DNA of 64,000 bases from a bacterium. GTDB taxonomy: Bacteria; Bacteroidota; Ignavibacteria; Kapaibacteriales; UBA2268. Positions 46,190 through 55,194 of this stretch are shown here, one piece after another (position 1 is the stretch's first letter; each line of letters begins with the position of its first letter). The stretch covers positions 1 through 64,000 of the forward strand of contig JANJTB010000036.1 of assembly GCA_024711295.1 (NCBI GenBank). The letters run 5' to 3'. Made by a program: the position numbers and the translations under genes. Under the pieces are notes generated by a model. The model saw nothing but the letters and a program-made list of their open reading frames with translations, was not told the DNA's origin and ran no database searches.

Positions 46190-46628
46190 TTCAATATTTG
46201 TACTGTACCAGTCTATATTCTCTATTAAGCTTGAAGAAGTCAAATTAAGTAGCTTTGATAACTGTATTATTATCATTTTGAACACTCCTTATTGTAAAGA
46301 GTGTTTTGATCAATTAATTAAATATCAAGATTTATGGTCTGAGGATTATAAAACAATCTTACTGGTTAAGGCAACAAAAAGTAAAATATCTGTATTAGAA
46401 AATAAGAAATATTATAAACATAAAATTGATTTTGATGATTTGATTTTCATTGAGGAACAAAAAAATGATTTTAATATGCCTATTCATTTATTTGAATATA
46501 CAATTAAAGGATCTCCCTCGATAATTTTAATAAAGAACCAAAAAACACAATTATTTGATCATCAATACTTATATAATGGCAATTATTTATTGGAACTGAA
46601 AGAAAGGTTGAATAATATATTTAATTAA
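46137..46628 (+). CDS. Thioredoxin-like protein with CxxC, second module
   Basis: A 163-residue protein with an N-terminal hydrophobic segment (NLIPLTISSIFVLYQSIFS), so it is exported or anchored. The key element is IIIILNTPYCKECFDQLIK, with Cys 53 and 56 (YCKEC) after a strand. It is followed by KTILLVKATKSK, and SPSIILIKNQKTQ is the probable cis-Pro strand. This is a thioredoxin-type pattern. The 5' end overlaps the propeller-like gene by 53 bp; an ATG at 46158 would give a shorter, more usual overlap. It is the third gene of the second module. Confidence 0.68.
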   Translation: MKMMKNIMFTNLIPLTISSIFVLYQSIFSIKLEEVKLSSFDNCIIIILNTPYCKECFDQLIKYQDLWSEDYKTILLVKATKSKISVLENKKYYKHKIDFDDLIFIEEQKNDFNMPIHLFEYTIKGSPSIILIKNQKTQLFDHQYLYNGNYLLELKERLNNIFN

Positions 46629-46688
46629 TTTAGTAATTTGATATATTAAACATTTTTATAAATATGTAATAAATTGATCAAAGATAAT

Positions 46689-46762
46689 AATCCCAAGAAA
46701 AAGGATTTTTCGCTACGCTCAATATGGTGTAATAATCATCATTCTGAACGTAGCGAAGAATC
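46689..46762. repeat. 60-bp direct repeat, copy 2, with hairpin arm (REP-like)
   Basis: Positions 46689-46748 repeat copy 1. Here the right end continues as ATTCTGAACGTAGCGAAGAATC (46741-46762), whose reverse complement, GATTCTTCGCTACGTTCAGAAT, pairs imperfectly with GATTTTTCGCTACGCTCAATAT inside the repeat. An imperfect hairpin of about 22 bp can form. CGCTACG..CA-type elements are known as short dispersed REP-like palindromes in bacteria. This copy lies 61 nt after the second module. Confidence 0.85.
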
Positions 46763-46791
46763 AATTATATATTAATTCATAGCTTTTCGCT

Positions 46792-48888
46792 CTACATTTT
46801 CACAAATTTCTCAATAATTGAAGTTTTACCGGCAATACCTGTTACTCTTACATAGTAAACACCTGCGGGCAAACCGGAGATGTCTAATATCAGATTTCCT
46901 TCGTTTAGAGAAGTCTGCGTAGAAGGAAAGACTTCCAAACCAAGCATATTGAATATCTGTACCTCTGACGTCATATCACTCTTAGCTGATGGGTATGCAA
47001 TTGTGATATATTCGTCTGCAGGATTTGGGAATACAGTCAGAGAGTTATCCTTAAAATCTTGAACTGAGGTAGGGTCGCCAATATTGAATGTATAGTAACC
47101 TTCAGGTGCAACAATCGGTTTACTTGCATTTTTGCCGTTATTGGTCTCGAATGTTAAGTAATAATCAATATTTTTGCCATAACCGCAATTAATTTTCTGA
47201 TAATCAATATTAGCAATGAAATTATACTCGGGCGCAGTTATGCTTGCCGGAGTAAACTCCAAAGCAGCAGTTTCCCATTTTCCGGTCAAGTCATCAGCAC
47301 ATCTGTAGTTCAAAGTACCGCTCTTAAATCCTGAATGATTACGTGCAATACCTTTGATAGCTATTTGATTATTCTCGTCCAATATCTGATCCTGGTTTTG
47401 AACACCTTTTAGTTGGGAGTGTTTTACATAAACGGGATTTTCAGCCGGTATTTGCATCGTAATACAATGAATTGCACCACCACCTACTGTCAAAACTCTT
47501 GAGTCAATACCTACAACATTATATCCGGGCATATGTTTTTTAATCACATCAAGCGCTTCGTTGTCGCCGGCAGTATTTCCCGATCCTTGATTAGAATAAA
47601 TTGGCACAATGAATGTCTTGTTTATGGTAAGCCCATTGATATATGTTCTTGCATCCTGATTAAATGAATTACAAGTAGTTCGGTTGTATTTACCATCATC
47701 ATCTGTTGGTAACGGCACTTCTAGAAATCTGTACTTATTGCCGAATTGTGTCTGCAAAGCAAGGATTAATTCTCTGTTATTTTTTACAGTATTATAGTCC
47801 GGAAATGTAAACTTGTTGAAATCCTCGGGGTATTTTGTAACTAATATTTCTTCATCATTAGCCATTTTTGTATAAATGTCAATATGACCTGTACCACCGT
47901 CACATCTCAGCTGTGGCAGAATTACATTTTTCGAAAGATTAAAGATTTTAGCCATTTCATTGTTTACATCATTTGATCCCATCGGAACTTTTTCTGTATA
48001 TGCAGGACCTAAATTGTCACTATTATTGGAGTAAATTACATTACTGTAAAATCCCATGCCGTGACCATCAGTCATAAAATTTCCACCTTCGAGTTCAACC
48101 TTTGATTTATAATAGTTATAACCAAGTTCCTGAGCTAACTTTACAGGATAGTTGTCATCAATAGGGCGTCCCGGATAGTATTCGGCAATTACAAACATAA
48201 GACTATCCTTATCACCGTAATAAACGCCAAAAGGGCCAAAGTCACGCATCCAGAAAGCATTTTCACCATCTTCATCCAGTTTGAATTCATAATTTTTTAA
48301 CGGATAGCCTTTTTCAGCTGCCCATGTCTTGAGTGCAGTAGTATCGTCAGGCGCTGCAACCCTTATCCATACTTTAGCTTCTTTAGATATAGCGTCGGCA
48401 AGTTGCGACCAAATATACGGATATGGACTTTCGTCGTAAAGGTCCAAAACATATCCCGCAATATCAACATATTTATAATCCCACTCTCCATTCTCCAACT
48501 GAAACCATCTGAGACCTACACCCGGGGTAAACGGTTCGAGATAATCTCCATTTTCATCAAAAGCATACGAAGGCCATGAAATTAATACTGCCTGAACTTC
48601 TTCGAACTCTCCGGGTGTACGGAAATTTTGAGGAAGCTCATTTAACTGGTTGGGGCTTGACTGAAGTTTGGGCTGTACTTTATTTTGCTCAATTAATTTA
48701 TTATAAGCATCAATATAGAGATGTTTTTTCTCATCTGGGATTTGTTTGCCGGGCTGGATGGATATAAAATCTTTACCTTTAAACTCTGAAAATCTTTGTT
48801 TTGCTTTGCTTTTAGCATCGCTTAAATTATCTGAATAAACATTTATTGTTAATATCAATAACACCGTAAAAAATGCTGCATAACGCAT
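46792..48888 (-). CDS. Secreted peptidylarginine/agmatine deiminase family protein, T9SS cargo
   Basis: A 698-residue protein. Signal peptide, prodomain (about 20-90), then a deiminase fold (about 88-490) with Asp216 in FWMRDFGPFGVYY, His335 and Asp337 in GTGHIDIY, and nucleophile Cys475 in GGGAIHCITMQIP. The catalytic order is Asp-His-Asp-Cys, as in the Porphyromonas PPAD family and in agmatine deiminases. It ends with an Ig-like region and a type A sorting domain (LTVFPNPADEYITIAYPS ... GVYYVRVTG). Export suggests protein arginine (citrullination) rather than agmatine as substrate, but this is not proven. The start has GGAG upstream. Confidence 0.92.
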   Translation of the reverse strand: MRYAAFFTVLLILTINVYSDNLSDAKSKAKQRFSEFKGKDFISIQPGKQIPDEKKHLYIDAYNKLIEQNKVQPKLQSSPNQLNELPQNFRTPGEFEEVQAVLISWPSYAFDENGDYLEPFTPGVGLRWFQLENGEWDYKYVDIAGYVLDLYDESPYPYIWSQLADAISKEAKVWIRVAAPDDTTALKTWAAEKGYPLKNYEFKLDEDGENAFWMRDFGPFGVYYGDKDSLMFVIAEYYPGRPIDDNYPVKLAQELGYNYYKSKVELEGGNFMTDGHGMGFYSNVIYSNNSDNLGPAYTEKVPMGSNDVNNEMAKIFNLSKNVILPQLRCDGGTGHIDIYTKMANDEEILVTKYPEDFNKFTFPDYNTVKNNRELILALQTQFGNKYRFLEVPLPTDDDGKYNRTTCNSFNQDARTYINGLTINKTFIVPIYSNQGSGNTAGDNEALDVIKKHMPGYNVVGIDSRVLTVGGGAIHCITMQIPAENPVYVKHSQLKGVQNQDQILDENNQIAIKGIARNHSGFKSGTLNYRCADDLTGKWETAALEFTPASITAPEYNFIANIDYQKINCGYGKNIDYYLTFETNNGKNASKPIVAPEGYYTFNIGDPTSVQDFKDNSLTVFPNPADEYITIAYPSAKSDMTSEVQIFNMLGLEVFPSTQTSLNEGNLILDISGLPAGVYYVRVTGIAGKTSIIEKFVKM

Positions 48889-48971
48889 AAAATCTCCAAA
48901 TTGTTACAAATTCATAATCATAATACACAGAAAATCAGGAAAAGTTACAAACAGTTAATAATACTTAAATG

Positions 48972-50672
48972 TCAGTTTCCGACCACTATAATACTCTTGC
49001 TTGTAAATACACTTCCTGACTGTGTATCGGTGGCTTCGAGCAGAAATACATACTGTCCGACCTGAACGGTATTGGAATCCTTATTTTTACCATCCCATAT
49101 CAGAGAAGATTTTGCTGTTGTAAATTTATTATTAGCAAGTCTTGTCACTTCAAAACCGGAAATATCGTAAATATATGCATTAACAAATGCCGTTTCGTAT
49201 GGCAACTCAAAATATATCAATGCGTTTGCATCATTGCCCATTGAATTTGGTGCAAAAGGATTTGGATTAATACTCAGCGCTGTATTCTTAATGATTTCGC
49301 GGCTGGTACTGTTGGCAGCCAAAGGAGTTGCACCGCTTATGTCCCTGGAGCTTGTCCAGTAAGATTGCTCAGATGACTCCAACTCTTCATTTACTTTCTC
49401 TAAAGAGCGATTTTTGGTAACAACAAGTGCCTGATTGTGCCACTTATTGCTGTAAGTAAGCGAATCATAAATTTTACCGTTAAAATCTGCAACAACAATC
49501 AAATCACCTGTTTGATTGAGGTTGAAACTGCTTTTGTAGTAATAAACGGCAGGATTATTCTTATGTTCGGGATAATTTTCAAAATATAATGAATCCCAGC
49601 AAACAATACCATAACCATGAGGAGGAATTTTGAAGTTAGAAGATTTAACCTGAATATTACCCTTGCTGATGTTACCTGCAGCATCCCAAATATAGAAATT
49701 GTCAAGCAGCAAAGTATCATTGCCTCCGTTCCAAAGCTCGATAAATTCACTCCTTTCACTGTTAACATCATACATTATTTCGTTGATTTTGATTATAGGA
49801 GTTTCAACACGAAAATAGAACTCACCCCTGCAAGTGTCGTTGACAGGTTTTCTGTCATTTACCGAACTAGTAATTGCTGTAAGTTCATAAACTCCGTTTT
49901 TGGGTACTTTTTCACTAAATATGCTTAAGGGGAACTCTATTGTGGCCTCTTTGTCTTCAATCATAATGTCGTTAAGTGAAGTAAAAAGCAGATCATCATC
50001 AAAACTATCGTTATTATCAACATCACAATAGATATTCACAGCAAATTTATCAGTAGGCAAAATACCGTAATCCTTAACGTAAACCATAACTTTCGAGTAG
50101 CTTTCATTAAGCTTAATAGTTTCGCAGGCAATATCATAATCAACATTCACATTGCTGTTGATTGCACCTGGAGTAGCACCGCTTTTATCAGCTGACTTGC
50201 TCCAGTTATTATAATCAACAGCTGGGAGATGAATAGTAATTCGCTCAAGCGAGAGCCCTTGTTCGCCCCACTTCATATCATAATATACGGAGTCTGTTAC
50301 ATTACCCAGACTATCTTTAAGCATAAGTATGTCGCTTGTATTATTCATAGTAGGTGGTGTAACTATTACAAAAATTGCATCATGTGGAACATCTCGAATA
50401 GATTTCAGAGAAGTACTGTCTTTTACTAAAATAATATAAGAATCAGGCATAGCCGTAAAACTTGGGATTTTCTTTGTTGTTGCAGCATCTGATATTGTAA
50501 GCGATACGTACTCTCGTTGGATTGTACCGGAATAATACAGCTCAATCCACTCAGGCTCACCATCAATCGGAACAGGCATAATTTCATTAATAAATAGTTC
50601 AGCTTTTAGATTAAATAAGCTTGCAAAAATTATTAATAAAAGTAACTTTAAACTTCTAGTTGTAATACTCAT
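48972..50672 (-). CDS. Secreted protein with two lamin-tail domains and FlgD-like C terminus
   Basis: A 566-residue exported protein (signal ending FASLFNLKA). The first lamin-tail domain at about 24-170 starts FINEIMPVPIDGEPEWIEL. A CARDB-like linker (about 175-290) follows. The second lamin-tail domain at about 295-440 starts IKINEIMYDVNSERSEFIEL. The last 90 residues (INPNPFAPNSMG, AYIYDISGFEVTRL, IWDGKNKDSNTVQVGQYV) are the FlgD-type fold often at the end of FCB surface proteins. No catalytic residues are seen; bacterial lamin-tail domains are usually anchoring or adhesion modules. It overlaps the msrC-like gene by 17 nt. Confidence 0.86.
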   Translation of the reverse strand: MSITTRSLKLLLLIIFASLFNLKAELFINEIMPVPIDGEPEWIELYYSGTIQREYVSLTISDAATTKKIPSFTAMPDSYIILVKDSTSLKSIRDVPHDAIFVIVTPPTMNNTSDILMLKDSLGNVTDSVYYDMKWGEQGLSLERITIHLPAVDYNNWSKSADKSGATPGAINSNVNVDYDIACETIKLNESYSKVMVYVKDYGILPTDKFAVNIYCDVDNNDSFDDDLLFTSLNDIMIEDKEATIEFPLSIFSEKVPKNGVYELTAITSSVNDRKPVNDTCRGEFYFRVETPIIKINEIMYDVNSERSEFIELWNGGNDTLLLDNFYIWDAAGNISKGNIQVKSSNFKIPPHGYGIVCWDSLYFENYPEHKNNPAVYYYKSSFNLNQTGDLIVVADFNGKIYDSLTYSNKWHNQALVVTKNRSLEKVNEELESSEQSYWTSSRDISGATPLAANSTSREIIKNTALSINPNPFAPNSMGNDANALIYFELPYETAFVNAYIYDISGFEVTRLANNKFTTAKSSLIWDGKNKDSNTVQVGQYVFLLEATDTQSGSVFTSKSIIVVGN

Positions 50673-51114
50673 AAATTTTCTCCATGTCGGAGTTTTCGAT
50701 CAAAATTTCCAGCATTTTTTCGAAAAGCTCCTGCTCAAGCTTGCTAAATCTAGATTTTACAGGACTGTCTATATCCAAAACTCCGTAAAGTTTATCATTC
50801 TTGATAATTGGGATTACAATTTCAGAATTTGATGCTGAATCGCATGCGATATGCCCCGGGAATTCATGGACATCATCAACAATAATAGTTTGGCGCATTT
50901 TTGCTGAAGTGCCACATACACCTTTACCCATACTTATATGTATGCAGGCAGGTTTCCCCTGAAAAGGTCCGAGTAGCAAATTCCCTTTGGATATCATGTA
51001 GAAACCAACCCAATTTAATTCACTTAGAGAATTAAAAATCAATGCCGAGAAATTAGAGGCGTTGGTAATGAAGTCCTTTTCATCTTTGGTTAATTCAATA
51101 AGTTCTTGTATCAT
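50656..51114 (-). CDS. msrC: Free methionine-(R)-sulfoxide reductase (GAF type)
   Basis: A 152-residue GAF-domain enzyme that reduces free Met-R-sulfoxide in the cytoplasm. The catalytic cysteines are Cys57 and Cys67 in QGKPACIHISMGKGVCGTSA, and Cys91 in HIACDSASNSE. The spacings (10 and 24) match those of the E. coli enzyme (Cys84/94/118) exactly. It is co-directional with and overlapped by the lamin-tail gene. Confidence 0.93.
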   Translation of the reverse strand: MIQELIELTKDEKDFITNASNFSALIFNSLSELNWVGFYMISKGNLLLGPFQGKPACIHISMGKGVCGTSAKMRQTIIVDDVHEFPGHIACDSASNSEIVIPIIKNDKLYGVLDIDSPVKSRFSKLEQELFEKMLEILIENSDMEKIYEYYN

Positions 51115-51264
51115 AAATTTTTATTTTTTCAGTTTTACAGAATCCAAAATTATGATTTTATTTGCAATTATTTTCAATATTTTTAAATAATTTAATTATT
51201 AACTCGTTAATAATTAAATTAGTTCTTTCTAATTAATTTATTAGTGCTTTTTAAGGAAATAATT

Positions 51265-51441
51265 ATGAATACATATACACACACCTGTAATACCTGCGGG
51301 GATTCTAAAGAAATCTATCTGATGCCGAACGAATCACCTGAGGATCTCGATGGCTGCGTATGCGACAGGACAGTTGACAAAATGAGCAAGAAAATGTCGG
51401 CTGACTCATTACTCAAAAATTTGCATAAGCAAGAGAACTAA
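51265..51441 (+). CDS. Small zinc-ribbon-like protein
   Basis: A 58-residue protein starting MNTYTHTCNTCGDSKEI. The ATG at 51265 has AAGGAA upstream; a GTG at 51244 is a weaker choice. Two Cys pairs, CNTC near the N terminus and CVC at about residues 31-33, suggest a small zinc knuckle. The rest is Lys-rich and helical. It is followed by a hairpin. No family is recognised. Confidence 0.62.
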   Translation: MNTYTHTCNTCGDSKEIYLMPNESPEDLDGCVCDRTVDKMSKKMSADSLLKNLHKQEN

Positions 51442-51470
51442 AAATACCTTATACAACAAATTTATTTATT

Positions 51471-51512
51471 AACGGCTTAATCTTCAACAGATTAGGTCGT
51501 TTATTATTTTTT
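51471..51512 (+). terminator. Hairpin after the small zinc-ribbon-like gene
   Basis: AACGGCTTAATCT (51471-51483) pairs with AGATTAGGTCGTT (51489-51501) with two mismatches, then TATTATTTTTTG. It lies 30 nt past the stop and is reasonable as an intrinsic terminator. Confidence 0.65.
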
Positions 51513-51631
51513 GCTGAACTACACTTATAAACATTTTCGAAATTAATATGTTAATACATTGTTTATAAAAAACAAAATATATTTAATATATTCGAGGTTC
51601 GAAAAAATACTCAAACACAAAATAGAAATTA

Positions 51632-54600
51632 ATGTATTTATCAGAGTTAGAAATAGTTGGTTTTAAATCCTTTGCGCAAAAGACTAAATTGAAATTCGCA
51701 CAGGGTTTGTCAGCAGTTGTTGGTCCTAACGGATGTGGCAAAACAAACGTTGTTGATGCTATCAGATGGGTTCTTGGCGAAAAAAAAGCTTCGACATTAC
51801 GTTCGGATGTAATGGAAAATGTGATTTTTAACGGCACAAAAGACCGCAAGCCACTTAGTATGGCTGAGGTTTCGATTACTTTCGACAACACAAAGAAAGT
51901 CTTACCATCCGACTACAACGAAATTGTTGTGACAAGGCGTCTTTACAGGAATGGCGAGAGCGAATATCTTTTGAATAAAGCACATTGCAGACTTAAAGAC
52001 ATTTTGGATTTGTTCATGGATACCGGGATCGGTTCGGATTCATATTCTGTTATTGAGCTGAAAATGGTTGATGCAATCCTCAGCGGCAAGGTTGACGACC
52101 GCAGAGCAATGTTCGAAGAAGCTGCAGGCATAAAAAAATACAAAGCACGCAGAAAAGAATCATTGAAAAAACTCGATAACGTCAGGCAAGATATGGAGAG
52201 AATCCAGGATATTTTGCAGGAAGTCAGGAAAAATGTAAATTCCTTATCGCGGCAGGCAGCAAAAACCAAAAGATATAACCAGTATTTATCTGAACTAAAA
52301 ACACTCGAAACCGAGCTTTATGCAAGAGAATACATTCACTTTCATAATATAAAAGTTAATCTCGAAAAAAGCAGAGAAAATATCGAAAAGAGCATAATTA
52401 ATTACGAGATTAATCTTAGCGACAGGCAAAATGATATTACACGCAAAAAAGAAAATCTTAGAAACATAGAAGCTGAGTATAACACTTTAATTGAAAAAGA
52501 AAAAAAACTTATTTCGGATATCGCTGATATCAAAAGGCAAATAGCTGTTAATTCAGAAAAAATTATTTCATTCGATAAAACAAAAGAGAGAATCAGCTCC
52601 GAAATTGGAGAATCTAAAAGAGTACAACAACTACTCGAGGCTGAGTCAGGTAAACTAAAATCTGATTACGAATCCGGCATCAGTGAACTAAGCAGTATCA
52701 GAGCCAAGTTGCTTGAATTAAAACAGGATAGAGATAATTCATTGACATTGGCAAACGAACAGGAAAGAAATGTAAATAACCTGCGAAATGAGATAATCCA
52801 GCTCAAAAACAGAATTGACTCCATTAATAATTTGTTGCTAAGAAGCAAGGACAAGAAGTCCAACATCGAAAGAAAGATACAGATTCTTGCTGAAGATAAG
52901 CTGAAATTAATGAAACAGCAGGAAGATCTGGAGGACGATAAAAGGTCTGTTGACAAGCAATACCCCTTGCTAAGAGAAGAATTATCCGAAGCAGAGAAAA
53001 AACTAAATACCGAGTTAGAGAAAAAAGCCTCACTCGAAAACGAAATAGAAAAGCTCAAACTTAAAATATCAGAGTTAAAAAATCTCTCAGGAAGCAAGAA
53101 AGCATCACTTGATTTTTTGAACTCATTAGTTGATAATAGTGAATCCGTAAAGTTTTTGAGTGGAAATAATAATTGGTACGGTAGTTCCGAAAAACTAATA
53201 CTCGGAGAGGCAATAGGTACAGATGACGAATACAGAATTGCCATTCTCGCAGCTTTATCCGACAAGGCACATAGCTTTGTGGTAGATTCACATGATAATG
53301 CTTTGGATGGTATTAATCTGCTCAGATCGGCATCTAAAGGTAAATCAGGTTTTGTTACCAGCAAGCAGTTCAGAAAGTTTGACCCACCAGGAGATTTGCC
53401 TGAAATTGATGGTGTACACGGTTGGCTGACTGAATTAATCAGAGTAGATGATAATATTCGAAACATGCTCAGAGGAGTACTTGGCAAAACATTGATAGTC
53501 AGTAATACTGATGTTGCTATGAATCTTATAAAGACATCCCAGGCAGATGGCTGCGTAACTCTTGATGGAATTTTCGTTGACAAGAATGGCTTTGTATTCG
53601 GTGGCAGTGTTTCGAAACAGGAGGGCCAATGGGTTGGTAAGAAAGAGAAAATAATCAAGCTAAAAGAAGAAATCGAAAATCTCGGAAAAGAGATTGACAC
53701 CACCGAAAAGATGCTTTCAGAACTTAGTCTGGAACTTCAATCCATAGATATCAATTCTATACGCAGAGAAATTGGAAATCTCGAACTTAGAATACAGGAA
53801 AATAGAAAACTTGCCGACCAGATGGATATTAAATCTGAATCTATCTCTACTAATATCAGCATGATTGAAGAGAATACCGACAGACTTCACGATGAAATTA
53901 ATGAAATTCAATCTGACGACTCAGGTATGAATGACGAAATCAGCTCAATAAATGAAACACTTGCCACTAAGAATAATTCTCTCAATCAGCTTGTGAGACA
54001 GTTAGAAGAGATGAGAGGTCAATACAATGCAAAACAGGAAATTTTCCGTAATGCAGAAATTGACGTTATTAATAGCGAAAACAACATTAAATCCATGAAG
54101 AGCGACCTTGACCGAACCTCAAGTGAGTTGAACAGGATAATAGAAAAAATTCACAGAATGTCTAAAGAGTCTGAGGATTTTGACGGGCAAAAAGATGCTA
54201 TTCTTGACTCTCTTGAATCAGACAACCTAAAATTGGAAAATTTGAATGGAGAACTCGAAAATGTCAAGGCTGAAAGAGAAACCAAATCTGTAAACAAACA
54301 AAATCTTAGTGAAAAACTAGAACTTTTCGAATCCGAATACGAACAATTACAAAAAGAATTCGAAAAGGTCAAAGATGGTTTGCATCAGGTTCAGATTCAG
54401 GAAACAGAAGTAAATTCAAATATCAACAACATCACCGAAAGGGTTATTGAGCAGTATAATGTCGAGATTCAAACTATTCAGGTTGACGAGAACCCTGACT
54501 ACGACATCAAAATATCTCGAAACCAGATACATGAGATTAAGGAAAAACTCAGTCAGCTTGGTAATGTAAATTTTATGGCACTCGAAGAATATGAAATTCA

Positions 54601-55162
54601 GAATGAGCGACTTGAATTTTACGAAAAACAGATGAACGATTTGACTGAAGCAGAAAAAACACTTCTCGAAACAATAGAAGAAATAAACTCCACCGCTGAG
54701 AAGAATTTCAGAAATACATTCGACAGTATAAGAAATAATTTCATTATGCTGTTCAAAAAATTGTTCGGTCCCGATGGTGAATGTGACCTCCACTTAGAGA
54801 GCGACGACTTACTTGAGAGCGATATAGTGATTACTGCCAAACCACCAAACAAGCGACCTCACTCAATTGAAATGTTATCGGGTGGAGAGAAAACACTGAC
54901 AGCAATAGCCTTATTATTTGCCATATATTTGGTTAAGCCCAGCCCGTTTTGTATTCTTGATGAGGTAGATGCACCATTGGATGATGCAAACATCGACAAG
55001 TTTGTATCATTAATCAAGGACTTCAGCATTGATACACAATTCCTAATTGTATCTCACAATAAAAAGACTATGGAGAGTGCAGAAACACTTTATGGCGTAA
55101 CCATGCAGGAAGACGGAGTATCAAAAGTGGTTGCTGTACGCCTTGATAACAGTGCTGCTTAG
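51632..55162 (+). CDS. smc: Chromosome segregation protein SMC
   Basis: A 1176-residue condensin ATPase that compacts and segregates chromosomes, with ScpA/B as partners elsewhere. The N-terminal head has Walker A GPNGCGKTN (31-39). Two long coiled coils flank the hinge (about 500-660, KAHSFVVDSHDNALDGINLL, GGSVSKQEGQWVGKK). The C-terminal head has the signature LSGGEKTLTA (from 1082), Walker B CILDEVDAPLDD (Asp1110) and a QFLIVSHNKKTME switch. Length and order are standard, and the N-terminal YLSELEIVGFKSF is the usual start. It has its own upstream region. Confidence 0.97.
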   Translation: MYLSELEIVGFKSFAQKTKLKFAQGLSAVVGPNGCGKTNVVDAIRWVLGEKKASTLRSDVMENVIFNGTKDRKPLSMAEVSITFDNTKKVLPSDYNEIVVTRRLYRNGESEYLLNKAHCRLKDILDLFMDTGIGSDSYSVIELKMVDAILSGKVDDRRAMFEEAAGIKKYKARRKESLKKLDNVRQDMERIQDILQEVRKNVNSLSRQAAKTKRYNQYLSELKTLETELYAREYIHFHNIKVNLEKSRENIEKSIINYEINLSDRQNDITRKKENLRNIEAEYNTLIEKEKKLISDIADIKRQIAVNSEKIISFDKTKERISSEIGESKRVQQLLEAESGKLKSDYESGISELSSIRAKLLELKQDRDNSLTLANEQERNVNNLRNEIIQLKNRIDSINNLLLRSKDKKSNIERKIQILAEDKLKLMKQQEDLEDDKRSVDKQYPLLREELSEAEKKLNTELEKKASLENEIEKLKLKISELKNLSGSKKASLDFLNSLVDNSESVKFLSGNNNWYGSSEKLILGEAIGTDDEYRIAILAALSDKAHSFVVDSHDNALDGINLLRSASKGKSGFVTSKQFRKFDPPGDLPEIDGVHGWLTELIRVDDNIRNMLRGVLGKTLIVSNTDVAMNLIKTSQADGCVTLDGIFVDKNGFVFGGSVSKQEGQWVGKKEKIIKLKEEIENLGKEIDTTEKMLSELSLELQSIDINSIRREIGNLELRIQENRKLADQMDIKSESISTNISMIEENTDRLHDEINEIQSDDSGMNDEISSINETLATKNNSLNQLVRQLEEMRGQYNAKQEIFRNAEIDVINSENNIKSMKSDLDRTSSELNRIIEKIHRMSKESEDFDGQKDAILDSLESDNLKLENLNGELENVKAERETKSVNKQNLSEKLELFESEYEQLQKEFEKVKDGLHQVQIQETEVNSNINNITERVIEQYNVEIQTIQVDENPDYDIKISRNQIHEIKEKLSQLGNVNFMALEEYEIQNERLEFYEKQMNDLTEAEKTLLETIEEINSTAEKNFRNTFDSIRNNFIMLFKKLFGPDGECDLHLESDDLLESDIVITAKPPNKRPHSIEMLSGGEKTLTAIALLFAIYLVKPSPFCILDEVDAPLDDANIDKFVSLIKDFSIDTQFLIVSHNKKTMESAETLYGVTMQEDGVSKVVAVRLDNSAA

Positions 55163-55194
55163 TGATAATGTGATTAATTGTTGTGGATTAAATT

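Noticed and set aside
52666-53703. Long minus-strand open frame (345 codons) inside smc
   Set aside because: It is antisense to the SMC coiled coil; Ser/Leu/Phe-rich antisense frames are expected opposite Glu/Lys/Asn-rich coding sequence.
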